A DNA stretch of 64,000 nucleotides, taken from assembly GCA_963422565.1 (NCBI GenBank), contig OY730228.1:1-64000 (forward strand), read 5' to 3'. Shown here one piece after another: positions 53,189 through 61,595 of this stretch. This DNA comes from G963422565 sp963422565. GTDB lineage: Bacteria; Pseudomonadota; Alphaproteobacteria; MPNO01. The notes beneath the pieces were generated by a model, which was not told the origin of the DNA, ran no database searches, and was given only the letters and a program-made list of their open reading frames with translations. Position 1 is the first letter of the stretch. Each line of letters starts with the position of its first letter. The position numbers were made by a program, and so were the translations under genes.

Positions 53189-54736
53189 TCAGCCCCCCGC
53201 GCCCTTCGGCGCGCCGGTCACGCGCACGGGGCCTCCCATGCCCAAGGTCTCGTTTCCGTGCACCACGAGGTTCTGGCCGGGTGCCACGCCGTCTTGGACC
53301 ACGAACCGGGGGCCGATGCCGTCGCCAAGCCGAACCTCGACCCGCCGCGCCAAGCCGCCCTCGACGACATAGACGACCGTGTCCGAGCCGCTGCGAACGA
53401 CCGCGTCCTTGTGCACCGTCGCGACCATGCGGCCCGCGGCCACGGGGACCAGCAGCGTCACCGACTGATCGTCCGCCAGCGCCTGCTCCGTTCCGTCGAA
53501 GCGCGGCGCGAACCGGACGGTACGGGTACGGGTTCGCGCGTTCTCGCGGGGGATTACCGCCCGGACGACGGCCCGGTGGCCGGTGCCGTCGTCGAGCCTC
53601 ATCTCCACTTCGGTGCCGGGTCCGAGCGTCGACAGCCGGTCGGAGGGAATTTCGGCCTCGGCCTCGAGCTCGGTATCGTTGAGCAGGCTGACCACGCGCG
53701 CACCGAGCCCGAGATAGGCGCCGATCTCCGTATGCTTTTCGATAACCACGCCCGGGAACGGCGCCTTGACTTGGGTGTCGGCGAGATCGATCTCCGCCTG
53801 CCGCAGCATCGCCCGTGCCTCGTCGAGCTGGGCGCGCCGCTCGTCGAGCGTTCCCTTGCGCGACCGCACGTCCTGCTCGAGGTCCTCGTAGCGCGCGCGG
53901 GAGAAGGCGGCGGACCTGCGCAATCGATCGAGGCGGTTCAGTTCCCGGCGCTTCTTCTCGTACTCCGCATTCGCGGCGGAGACCATGGCCGTCATCCGCT
54001 CGACCACCGCGGCTTGGCGGTCGCGCGCGGTGGCGAGCCGCTGCCGTGCGACGACGGCGAGGACCGCGCCCCGCGCGACCCGGTCGCCGACCTCGACTCG
54101 CATCTCCTCCACCACGCCCCGGACTTCGGACGAGATGATCCCGTTCTGACGCGCGACCAGACGTCCGATCACGGGGACGGTCCGCTTCATCCGTTCGGTG
54201 ATCACCGCATCCAGCCGGACCGTCGCCGGCGGCCGCCCGCCGCCGCCTCCAGGACGGGCGCCTCCGCCCTGGAAGAACGTGCGGATTTCACCCCCGTCGA
54301 GCGTGCCGCTCCCGTCCTTGTCGATCTTGTCGAAATTGGCGGCGAGCGGGCCGCCGGCCTCGTTGCGATCGAGGACGCCGTCGCCGTCGGCGTCGGCCAT
54401 GCGCGCCCGGTCCGAGAGTGGAGGGGGGGAGGCGGGCGCGGTCCGGCCCTCCGCTTGGGCCGGGGTGGCGGCGGCCGTCTCCGGACAGCCGCCGTCCCGG
54501 AAGAACCAGCGGATCTCCGCGCCGTCGAGGGTTTCGGACTTGTCGCAATCCATCTGATCGAAATTGTCGGCGAGCGGCCCGCGCGCCTCGTCCCGGTCGA
54601 TGACGCCGTTCGCGTCGGTATCCAGCCCCTTGGCGCGATCCGACAACGTTCTGTCCTGGGCGGCCGCGGCGACCGAGGCGAACAGCAGAGCGGCGATCCC
54701 CCACGAGATCGGGGCCCGAGTCCAAGACGGCTTCAT
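53189..54736 (-). CDS. RND periplasmic adaptor (HlyD/MFP) fused to four EF-hand loops
   Basis: 515 residues from ATG 54736. Signal peptide (ending about residue 26, 'AAAAQD'). Residues 31-155 form a duplicated unit with four EF-hand loops: D39-E50 (DTDANGVIDRDE), D63-E74 (DCDKSETLDGAE, Gly6 replaced by Glu), D115-E126 (DADGDGVLDRNE) and D139-E150 (DKDGSGTLDGGE). A Gly-rich linker (156-168) leads to a normal adaptor: 'VIGRLVARQNGIISSEVRGVV', lipoyl half 'VEVGDRV', coiled-coil hairpin, second half 'VKAPFPGVV', then beta-barrel and membrane-proximal domains. Calcium control of pump assembly is an inference. Confidence 0.92.
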   Translation of the reverse strand: MKPSWTRAPISWGIAALLFASVAAAAQDRTLSDRAKGLDTDANGVIDRDEARGPLADNFDQMDCDKSETLDGAEIRWFFRDGGCPETAAATPAQAEGRTAPASPPPLSDRARMADADGDGVLDRNEAGGPLAANFDKIDKDGSGTLDGGEIRTFFQGGGARPGGGGGRPPATVRLDAVITERMKRTVPVIGRLVARQNGIISSEVRGVVEEMRVEVGDRVARGAVLAVVARQRLATARDRQAAVVERMTAMVSAANAEYEKKRRELNRLDRLRRSAAFSRARYEDLEQDVRSRKGTLDERRAQLDEARAMLRQAEIDLADTQVKAPFPGVVIEKHTEIGAYLGLGARVVSLLNDTELEAEAEIPSDRLSTLGPGTEVEMRLDDGTGHRAVVRAVIPRENARTRTRTVRFAPRFDGTEQALADDQSVTLLVPVAAGRMVATVHKDAVVRSGSDTVVYVVEGGLARRVEVRLGDGIGPRFVVQDGVAPGQNLVVHGNETLGMGGPVRVTGAPKGAGG

Positions 54737-54939
54737 ATCAACCTGCTTTCCCGGTCGCCGCTCCGATGCCGCCCCGGTCGCACGGGAACCCGAGCCATGG
54801 GGCGTTCTCCGTCCGGCCGCATCGGCCGCGCCGCGCCTCCGACAAACGGGACGCACGACCGAGTATCCCGCAACTTCACGACTCGGGAGGCCGGAATCCG
54901 TCGCCGCCCCCTGCGTGGAAACGAGTCCGGGCTTCGGAG

Positions 54940-56064
54940 CTAATTCTTGCGCTCGAGAACATGAAATCCGCGGACGCGGTCGAGGAGATATATCAGCCCC
55001 CGCGAATCTGTGGTCACGTCGTTGGCGCAGACCCGGTCGGACCCCGGCGGCGGGTCCGGCAGGAAATGCGCGGTCTCCTTCGGGGCGTGCGGGTCCGCGA
55101 TGTCGATGAGGCGCAGCCCCTGAGCGAACCAGGCGAACGGAATCTCGGTGCCGGTGACGATTTCGCTGGGCTGATGGCAGCCGGTCATCGGTATCTGGGG
55201 GGCGCCGTCGGGATCGATCCCGTCGACCTGGAAGGTCGAGATCGGTATGGGCCGGGTCTCGTCGGTCACGTCGAAGACCCACATCAGGGCTGGAGGGCTC
55301 GGGCGGAGCTTCGCGACATCCTCGTCGGCGACGATCATGATGCTCTTGTTGCGGATCCGGAAGGGAATCGGCAGCGCGGTGTGCTGCGGGTGCGCATAGG
55401 CCGGGCTGATCTCGTAGCGCGAGATCATTTCCGGCTTCGACATGTCGTCGATCCCGAGAATTATGACGCCGTGATGCCAGTAGCTGGTGAACAGCCGGTC
55501 GCCCAGCCGCAGCGGGTGGTGGCATCTGGGGGCGGGGCCGCCGCTCCAGGAATATTCCTCGCCGCCGGCTTTCCATTGGCCGGGGATCCACCAGCGCCCG
55601 ACTTCCTGGGGCCGCGCTGGATCGGCGAGGTCCAGGATCATCATGATATTGCCGACATAACCCGCGACCGTCGGCGAGATATAGGCGTAGCGGCCGTCGA
55701 AATCGAAGCGATGGACGCCGCGGCCTTCGGTTTCCCAGGTCGTGATTCGACGGGGATTGGCCGGATCCTCCACGTCGTAGATGCCGAGGCCCGGCTGGAA
55801 GCCGTCCGGCTGCGCGCCGCCGAGCCGTTCGTGGTTGACCAGCATCACGCCGTTCTGCGCCCGCACCTTGTGGGAATGGGTGTTGGGCGGCATGCCGATC
55901 CTGGAAAGGAGCCTGGGATGTTTCGGATCGGCCACGTCGTAGATCGAGGTGCCGTAGGGCGACGCCATATGACCGATATAGGCGGTCGTCCCTTCGACGC
56001 GAATCTGTCCGCCGCCGGGACAGTCGACATGGGATACCGGTTCGATTCCGTTGGCGCTCGCCAC
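54940..56064 (-). CDS. LVIVD-repeat beta-propeller-like protein
   Basis: 374 residues. Repeats of the type 'TSIYDVADPKHPRLLSRI', 'LGIYDVEDPANPRRITTW', 'MMILDLADPARPQEVGRW' and 'LRLIDIADPHAPKETAHF' give a probable propeller. No signal peptide is visible, unlike many LVIVD proteins. Histidine-rich loops ('TYIGH'-like, 'PNTHSHKV', 'CHHPL', 'YWHHGVI', 'GCHQPSE') resemble metal-binding positions of selenium-binding-protein-like propellers. Activity unknown. 27 bp downstream of the MetE-core gene. The 203-bp gap after it holds no gene. Confidence 0.8.
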   Translation of the reverse strand: MASANGIEPVSHVDCPGGGQIRVEGTTAYIGHMASPYGTSIYDVADPKHPRLLSRIGMPPNTHSHKVRAQNGVMLVNHERLGGAQPDGFQPGLGIYDVEDPANPRRITTWETEGRGVHRFDFDGRYAYISPTVAGYVGNIMMILDLADPARPQEVGRWWIPGQWKAGGEEYSWSGGPAPRCHHPLRLGDRLFTSYWHHGVIILGIDDMSKPEMISRYEISPAYAHPQHTALPIPFRIRNKSIMIVADEDVAKLRPSPPALMWVFDVTDETRPIPISTFQVDGIDPDGAPQIPMTGCHQPSEIVTGTEIPFAWFAQGLRLIDIADPHAPKETAHFLPDPPPGSDRVCANDVTTDSRGLIYLLDRVRGFHVLERKN

Positions 56065-56091
56065 CGGGCTCTCCTCTCGCTGTCGGGCGGA

Positions 56092-57117
56092 TCAGGCCGT
56101 CGTCCGCGGCCGGCGCCCCTCATGAAGGTCTCGTCCCGCGACCAGGGCGAGAATCTTGCCGTCGGCCATCGACCGCCGCAGGTTCCAGAATCCGCAATCC
56201 GGATGGACGTAGCGGATGCGGTCGGGGCCCAGCGCGTCGGCGGCGCGGGCGATCCGCCGCGCCACGATGTCGGGGGCCTCGATCTCGGTCGCTTTGACGT
56301 CGACGACCCCGATCCCCAGACCGATCTCGGGGCGGAGGTCCCGGAAGACCGCGAGCTCTTCGGCCGGGCGATGCGCCATCTCGCAGATCACGTGATCGGC
56401 ATGAAGCGCGTTGAGATAGGCGAGCATCGGCGCCCACCGCGCGCCCTTCTGCGAGACCTGGCCGCCGTAATTGCCGAAACAGAGATGCACCGCCGGCGTC
56501 GTCGGGACCGCGTCGAGGACGATATTCATCACCCGCGCCGCCCATTCCGCCTCCTCGGGCGCGCCGGGAAGGTTGGCCTCGTCGATCTGGACGATATCGG
56601 CGTCGAGCCTGGCGACCTGCTCGGCGAGCACCGACGCGATCGCCTCGGCGAGGGCAACCCGGTCCCCGTAATGGGCGTCGATCACCGTCTTGGCGAGCAT
56701 ATGCGGGCCGGTCATGGCGAATTTGAACGGGCGGGAGGCGAGCGACTTGCCCCGCCGGCAGGCAGCCGCGAGGTCGAGCATTCCGGCGGTCACCGGGCCG
56801 TCGACCACCGCTGCGGGCCGGCTGCGAAACCCCATCGTCGGCTGGGCCTCGAAGGCGGCGGTCTCGGTGAACGTCATCCCGGGGCGGACGCCGCCCATCG
56901 GGTGGATGAAATACTCGATCATCCCGTTGGTCTGGGGGTGGTCGGGATTGAAACGCCCGAACTCGCCCTCGCAGACCACGTCGATGCCGGCCGCTTCCTG
57001 GAGATGGACGAACATCCGCGTCGCGTCGTCGACGGCTTCGGCGCTCGGCTGGGCGCGGAGCCAGTCGGGCCAAGGATAGGAGCCTACCAATGTCGTCTTG
57101 ATTTCGGGCTCAGCCAT
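56092..57117 (-). CDS. Cobalamin-independent methionine synthase C-terminal-like methyltransferase
   Basis: 341 residues corresponding only to the catalytic C-terminal barrel of MetE. 'TTLVGSYPWPDWL' is the N-terminal signature; zinc ligands fit H and C in 'VHLCFGNYGG', a glutamate in 'VICEMAHRP', and the late cysteine in 'YVHPDCGFWNL'. 'DADIVQIDEANLPG' is also conserved. These short 'core MetE' proteins take methyl groups from donors other than polyglutamyl folate, possibly methylcobamide proteins. Probably co-transcribed with the LVIVD gene. Confidence 0.88.
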   Translation of the reverse strand: MAEPEIKTTLVGSYPWPDWLRAQPSAEAVDDATRMFVHLQEAAGIDVVCEGEFGRFNPDHPQTNGMIEYFIHPMGGVRPGMTFTETAAFEAQPTMGFRSRPAAVVDGPVTAGMLDLAAACRRGKSLASRPFKFAMTGPHMLAKTVIDAHYGDRVALAEAIASVLAEQVARLDADIVQIDEANLPGAPEEAEWAARVMNIVLDAVPTTPAVHLCFGNYGGQVSQKGARWAPMLAYLNALHADHVICEMAHRPAEELAVFRDLRPEIGLGIGVVDVKATEIEAPDIVARRIARAADALGPDRIRYVHPDCGFWNLRRSMADGKILALVAGRDLHEGRRPRTTA

Positions 57118-57531
57118 CGCCGCTTCCCGTTACCGGAGGCGCCGACCTTGCCAGAGAAGCCGGGCGGGGCCAAGCGCGATCCGATCGCGGCAATTCCGGT
57201 TTCGGCGTTCCGGCAGGCGGCTTCCGCCGTCATCCTGGCCCGCATCGCCTCCCGTTTCTCAAAGAAAGAAGGAAGCCCCCATCCCCACCGTCCCCCCCAA
57301 GGGACGAGGAGCGAGAGCACGCGCGACCCCCTTCCCTCGATGGAGGAGGGGCAGGGGGAGGGGCGGTCGTGGTCCCCGAAACGAGAACTGCCGGTCCGGG
57401 CGGGCGGCGTCGATCCGCGATAGAGTGCGCCTCGGGAGTGACACCGGCCGAAACGGGCTCGCGATGGCGACCGAACGACTCCGCATGACCGACATGCGCG
57501 ACATCTTCGCGGCCGCGGCGCAAGGCCGGTG
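57118..57531. other. Divergent intergenic region with a G/C-tract repeat-like element
   Basis: 414 bp between the MetE-core gene and pdxH. Around 57273-57372 there is an asymmetric C-rich then G-rich stretch (CCCCCTTCCCTCGATGGAGG, then AGGGGCAGGGGGAGGGG) able to form an imperfect hairpin, typical in look of dispersed intergenic repeats in GC-rich proteobacteria. No gene supported. Confidence 0.45.
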
Positions 57532-58134
57532 ATGGCCGAGGCGCCCGCGGATCCGCTTCCGCTCTTCGAGGCGTGGCTCGCCGAGGCCAGGGCGGGTGAG
57601 CAGGGGGATCCGACCGCCATGACGCTCGCCACCGTCGCGGCCGACGGCAGGCCGTCGGCGCGCATGGTGCTCCTCAAGGCCGCCGACGCCGAAGGGTTCG
57701 TATTCTATACCAATGTCGAGAGCAGGAAGGGCATCGAGCTCGACGCCACCGGGCATGCCGCGATGGTCTTCCATTGGCGATCGATCGGCCGCCAGGTGCG
57801 GATCGAAGGACGCGCCGGGCGGGTGTCCGACGCCGAGGCCGACGCCTATTTCGCGACTCGGCCGCGCGGCAGCCAGATCGGCGCATGGGCCTCCGATCAG
57901 TCGCGGCCGATGCGCGGGCGCTTCGACCTCGAACGCCGGGTCGCCCGCTTCGCCGCCCGCTTCGCCGCCCGCTTCGCCGCCGGGAAGATCGCGCGCCCGC
58001 CGCAATGGACCGGCTATCGGCTGGTCCCCGCGGCGATCGAGTTCTGGCGCGAGCGGCCGTTCCGGCTGCACGAGAGGCTGCTCTATACCCGCGGCCCGGC
58101 CGGCGGCTGGCAGGTCGCGCGGCTCTATCCCTGA
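57532..58134 (+). CDS. pdxH: Pyridoxamine 5'-phosphate oxidase PdxH
   Basis: 200 residues from ATG 57532 (GTG 57529 is equally possible). FMN-binding blocks 'TVAADGRPSARMVLLKAADAEGFVFYTNVESRKG' (long block, not fully quoted), 'AAMVFHWRSIGRQVRIEG', 'SQIGAWASDQS' and the C-terminal 'EFWRERPFRLHERLLY'. Makes PLP, the cofactor of several enzymes here. A 12-bp tandem repeat lengthens one loop. Confidence 0.94.
   Translation: MAEAPADPLPLFEAWLAEARAGEQGDPTAMTLATVAADGRPSARMVLLKAADAEGFVFYTNVESRKGIELDATGHAAMVFHWRSIGRQVRIEGRAGRVSDAEADAYFATRPRGSQIGAWASDQSRPMRGRFDLERRVARFAARFAARFAAGKIARPPQWTGYRLVPAAIEFWRERPFRLHERLLYTRGPAGGWQVARLYP
57946..57981 (+). repeat. Three perfect 12-bp tandem repeats in pdxH
   Basis: CGCTTCGCCGCC three times in a row, encoding RFAA-RFAA-RFAA before 'GKIARPP'. 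Other PdxH proteins have fewer residues at this point, so this is a local in-frame expansion. Confidence 0.9.
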
Positions 58135-58156
58135 CCGGCGGCCGTCGGCGGCGGCG

Positions 58157-58906
58157 TCAGATCGTGCGGCCGCCGTCCACTTCGAGAATGGCGCCGGTGA
58201 TGAACGCGGCCTCGTCGGAGACCAGGTAGAGTGCGGCGTTCGCCACGTCCTCCGGCTCGCTCAACCGGCCGAGCGGGACGGTCGCGACGAACTTGGCTCG
58301 GTTCTCCGGGGTGTCCGGCATGCCCATGAAGGTCTCGAGGAGCGCCGTCGCCCCCATGACCGGCGCCAGCCCGTTGACCCGGATCCCGTCGGGCGCGAGC
58401 TCGACCGCCAGAGAGCGCGTCATCAGGTTCACCGCGCCCTTGGACGAGTTGTACCAGGTGAGGCCCGGACGCGGCCGGATGCCGGCGGTCGATCCGATGT
58501 TGAGCATCACGCCGCCGCCGATCTCGCGCCAATGCGGCACGATCGCCCGGGTCACGTGAAAGATCGACAGGACGTTGATCTCGTAGAGTCGCCGGAAGGT
58601 CGCCTCGTCGACCTCCAGCAGCGGCCGGTTCCTGTGCGACCAGCCGGCGTTGTTGACGACGATATCGACCCGGCCGAAGGCCGCGATCGCGGCCGCGACC
58701 GCCGCGCCCACGTCCTCGGCCCTGGAGACGTCGCAGGTCGCGGCGATCGCCGCCGCGCCGATCTCGGCGGCGACGGCCTTCGCGCCCGCGCCGTTCAGGT
58801 CGACGACCGCGACCCTGGCGCCCTCGCCGGCGAAGCGTCGCGCCATCTCGCGACCGAAGCCCGACGCCGCGCCCGTGACGATGGCGGTCTTGCCCTCCAG
58901 TCTCAT
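58157..58906 (-). CDS. Short-chain dehydrogenase/reductase
   Basis: 249 residues from ATG 58906. Classical SDR: cofactor motif 'TGAASGFGREMARRF', 'NNAGWSHRN', catalytic S and Y-x3-K in 'MLNIGST' and 'WYNSSKGAVNLMT' (note the tyrosine precedes N-S-S-K as Y-x3-K), and 'DEAAFITGAILEVDGG' at the C-terminus. NAD(H) preference is suggested by an aspartate after the second strand ('VAVVDLNG'). Substrate unknown. Convergent with pdxH. Confidence 0.9.
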   Translation of the reverse strand: MRLEGKTAIVTGAASGFGREMARRFAGEGARVAVVDLNGAGAKAVAAEIGAAAIAATCDVSRAEDVGAAVAAAIAAFGRVDIVVNNAGWSHRNRPLLEVDEATFRRLYEINVLSIFHVTRAIVPHWREIGGGVMLNIGSTAGIRPRPGLTWYNSSKGAVNLMTRSLAVELAPDGIRVNGLAPVMGATALLETFMGMPDTPENRAKFVATVPLGRLSEPEDVANAALYLVSDEAAFITGAILEVDGGRTI

Positions 58907-59072
58907 GGTTCGGCTCCCCCTTCGAGGCGGGCTTCTTCGCGCGCGCTCCCCCGTCGCCACCCCGGCCCCTGAGGCGGCGCCGGCGAAGAGCGGCGCGCCC
59001 ACCATATCCGCCGGTGGGATGCGGCGCCGACGACCGTCGGCCGCCCGACGACGACAGGTGCGCGGGCGGCTC

Positions 59073-61304
59073 TCATTTCCAGCATTCGACGAGGACGGTG
59101 AACGCCTTCGCCGCCGAGGCGATGTCCTCCGGTGCGAGGGCGCCGCCGGACGGTGCCGTTTCGTAGGCGATGCCTTCCGCGTCCAGGAACCTCCGCGCGG
59201 CGCCCGCGCCGATCGCGAAGTTGACGTTCTGCGGGATGTCGCCGGTCGTTCTGGCGACCTTCAGCGCATCCAGTTTCGAGACCACCACGCCCACCGCGTT
59301 CCCGGCCGAGTCCAGCACCGGCCCGCCGCTGTTCCCGCGCTGGACCGGCGCGGTGATCTGGAACCGGAGCCGATCCTCGCCCGGCCCGGCGAGCGCGCTT
59401 ACATTGCCCGCGGTGACGTTCATCTGCGGGGCCAGCGTGCCGGGGAGCGGATAGCCGGCCACGACCACCGGCGCGCCCGGTCGGACGCCGCGCCCCTGTC
59501 GAAAGGCGGCGACCGCCCCGCCCGGCGGCCCCTCGAGCAAGGCGAGGTCCGCCGCCTCGTCGCGCGCCGCGACGGCGGCGGGGTCGGCGGGCCCGACGCG
59601 CATCTCGGCGCATCCGCGCACGACATGCGCGTTGGTGAGGACATGGCCGTCGGCGCTCACCCGGAAGCCTGAGCCGGTCGATACCCGCTTGAGCGCCCGT
59701 CGGGCACCGTCGGCGAGAGTGGACAGAAGCGCCCGTTCCAGACCGTCCGACAGCGTGCCGTCGACCGGAAGCCCGGCGGCGCGCTGGAACGCCCGGATCG
59801 CCGCCCGGGTCCGCGCCCCGAGCAGGCCGTCCGCCGCGCCGGGGACATGGCCGAGCCGCGCCAGGGACCGTTGCACCGCCGCCACCCGCCGCCGCGTATC
59901 ACCGCCGTCCGTCGCGCCGGGCGCCGGGGAGGAGGGCGCCGCACCGGAATTCGGCCGCCAGTCCCGCGCCAGCCGCTGGGCGCGCGCGAGATCCCGGCGG
60001 GAAAGCGATCGCGCGACCCTGTCGCGGTTCCGCTTGGCCATGTCGTATCTGTCTTTATCGTCGCCGTCGGAGAGGCCGGAAGCGCCGAGATTCAGCCACA
60101 TATGCGCCAGAACGAGGTCCCGGGGCACGCCCAGGCCGTTATCGTACATGACCCCGAGATTGAACTGAGCGGAGGCGTCGCCCTGCTCGGCGGCGCGGCG
60201 AAACCATTTCACGGCCTCGGCATGGTCCCGGAGCACGCCCCGGCCGTGTCTGTACATGGCCCCGAGATTGAACTGAGCGGAGGCGTCGCCCTGCTCGGCG
60301 GCGCGGCGAAACCATTTCACGGCCTCGGCATGGTCCCGGGGCACGCCCAGGCCGTGTCTGTACATGAGCCCGAGATTGTTCTGAGCGGAGGCGTCGCCCT
60401 GCTCGGCGGCGCGGCGAAACCATTTCACGGCCTCGGCATGGTCCCGGGGCACGCCCAGGCCGTGTCTGTACATGAGCCCGAGATTGTTCTGAGCGGAGGC
60501 GTTGCCCTGCTCGGCGGCGCGGCGATACCATTTCACGGCCTCGGCATGGTCCCGGAGCACGCCCCGGCCGTGTCTGTACATGGCCCCGAGATTGAACTGA
60601 GCGGAGGCGTTGCCCTGCTCGGCGGCGCGGCGAAACCATTTCACGGCCTCGGCATGGTCCCGGGGCACGCCCAGGCCGTGTCTGTACATGAGCCCGAGAT
60701 TGTTCTGAGCGGAGGCGTTGCCCTGCTCGGCGGCGCGGCTAAACCATTTCATGGCCTCGGCATGGTCCCGGGGCACGCCCAGGCCGTGTCTGTACATGAG
60801 CCCGAGATTGTTCTGAGCGGAGGCGTTGCCCTGCTCGGCGGCGCGGCGATACCATTTCACGGCCTCGGCATGGTCCCGGGGCACGCCCAGGCCGTGTCTG
60901 TACATGAACCCGAGATTGTTCTGAGCGGAGGCGTCGCCCTGCTCGGCGGCGCGGCGAAACCATTTCACGGCCTCGGCATGGTCCCGGGGCACGCCCAGGC
61001 CGTGTCTGTACATGAACCCGAGATTGTTCTGAGCGGAGGCGTCGCCCTGCTCGGCGGCGCGGCGAAACCATTTCACGGCCTCGGCATGGTCCCGGGGCAC
61101 GCCCCGGCCGTGTCTGTACATGAACCCGAGATTGTTCTGAGCGGATGCGTCGCCGCTCTCCGCTCTCTCCAGCAGGGAGCGCAGCGCCGGGTCAGCCTCC
61201 CCGATGGGCTGGGCCGTCGCGGGAGAGACGACCGCCGCCGCCAGCATGAGCAGGGCGGCGACCAGGGCCGATCCGGGGGTTCGCAATGCGGTTCGCTGTC
61301 GCAT
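59073..61304 (-). CDS. Secreted Sel1-repeat / peptidoglycan-binding / trypsin-like serine protease
   Basis: 743 residues from ATG 61304, which starts a clear Sec signal peptide (cleavage near 'ATAQ'); ATG 61334 is an alternative. Ten 36-residue Sel1-like repeats (about 47-407; 'ASAQNNLGFMYRHGLGVPRD'), a linker, a PG_binding_1 domain (about 480-535; 'VQRSLARLGHVPGAADGLLG'), then an S1C/HtrA-like protease with His in 'LTNAHVVRG', Asp in 'EAADLALLEG' and Ser in 'VQRGNSGGPVLD'. No PDZ domain. Likely periplasmic or extracellular, recruited to peptidoglycan. Target unknown. Confidence 0.9.
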   Translation of the reverse strand: MRQRTALRTPGSALVAALLMLAAAVVSPATAQPIGEADPALRSLLERAESGDASAQNNLGFMYRHGRGVPRDHAEAVKWFRRAAEQGDASAQNNLGFMYRHGLGVPRDHAEAVKWFRRAAEQGDASAQNNLGFMYRHGLGVPRDHAEAVKWYRRAAEQGNASAQNNLGLMYRHGLGVPRDHAEAMKWFSRAAEQGNASAQNNLGLMYRHGLGVPRDHAEAVKWFRRAAEQGNASAQFNLGAMYRHGRGVLRDHAEAVKWYRRAAEQGNASAQNNLGLMYRHGLGVPRDHAEAVKWFRRAAEQGDASAQNNLGLMYRHGLGVPRDHAEAVKWFRRAAEQGDASAQFNLGAMYRHGRGVLRDHAEAVKWFRRAAEQGDASAQFNLGVMYDNGLGVPRDLVLAHMWLNLGASGLSDGDDKDRYDMAKRNRDRVARSLSRRDLARAQRLARDWRPNSGAAPSSPAPGATDGGDTRRRVAAVQRSLARLGHVPGAADGLLGARTRAAIRAFQRAAGLPVDGTLSDGLERALLSTLADGARRALKRVSTGSGFRVSADGHVLTNAHVVRGCAEMRVGPADPAAVAARDEAADLALLEGPPGGAVAAFRQGRGVRPGAPVVVAGYPLPGTLAPQMNVTAGNVSALAGPGEDRLRFQITAPVQRGNSGGPVLDSAGNAVGVVVSKLDALKVARTTGDIPQNVNFAIGAGAARRFLDAEGIAYETAPSGGALAPEDIASAAKAFTVLVECWK
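60084..61163 (-). repeat. Ten tandem 108-bp repeats encoding Sel1 units
   Basis: Period exactly 108 bp (36 codons). Inner copies differ at only a few bases, such as GGC GAC/AAC, FMY/LMY/AMY, RG/LG and WF/WY codons. Copies 6 and 9 share 'AQFNLGAMYRHGRGVLRD', showing higher-order duplication of blocks. The last copy is diverged. Confidence 0.95.
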
Positions 61305-61595
61305 GCCTTCGACGCCTTCCGTCGTGGATGGCATAAACCGCCGGAGACAGTAGCCGCGCCATGTCGGGAAATCCAACGGCGTATCCCCGTTATCCCCGTT
61401 TCCGTCGGCCCCGGGTCGGGGGCGGGAATTCCCACCCTCGATGTTGTCGTCTCCCGACAAGCGCCGAAGAGGAGCCCCGAGCCATCGTCCCGATTCCGGT
61501 CGCGGGCCGATCGATCTCGACATCCGGAGGCGCCGGCATCGACATGTCTCGACGGGCGTGCGGCCCCGAGGCGGATGCCGACCCCGCGCCTGTGC

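Noticed and set aside
49987..53682. 1231-residue plus-strand open frame rich in His, Asp and Arg
   Set aside because: Antisense shadow of the RND permease and adaptor genes in GC-rich sequence; no domain or ribosome-binding site.
57464..57532. 22-codon open frame directly before pdxH
   Set aside because: Too short to judge, no known family; overlap with the pdxH start may be chance.
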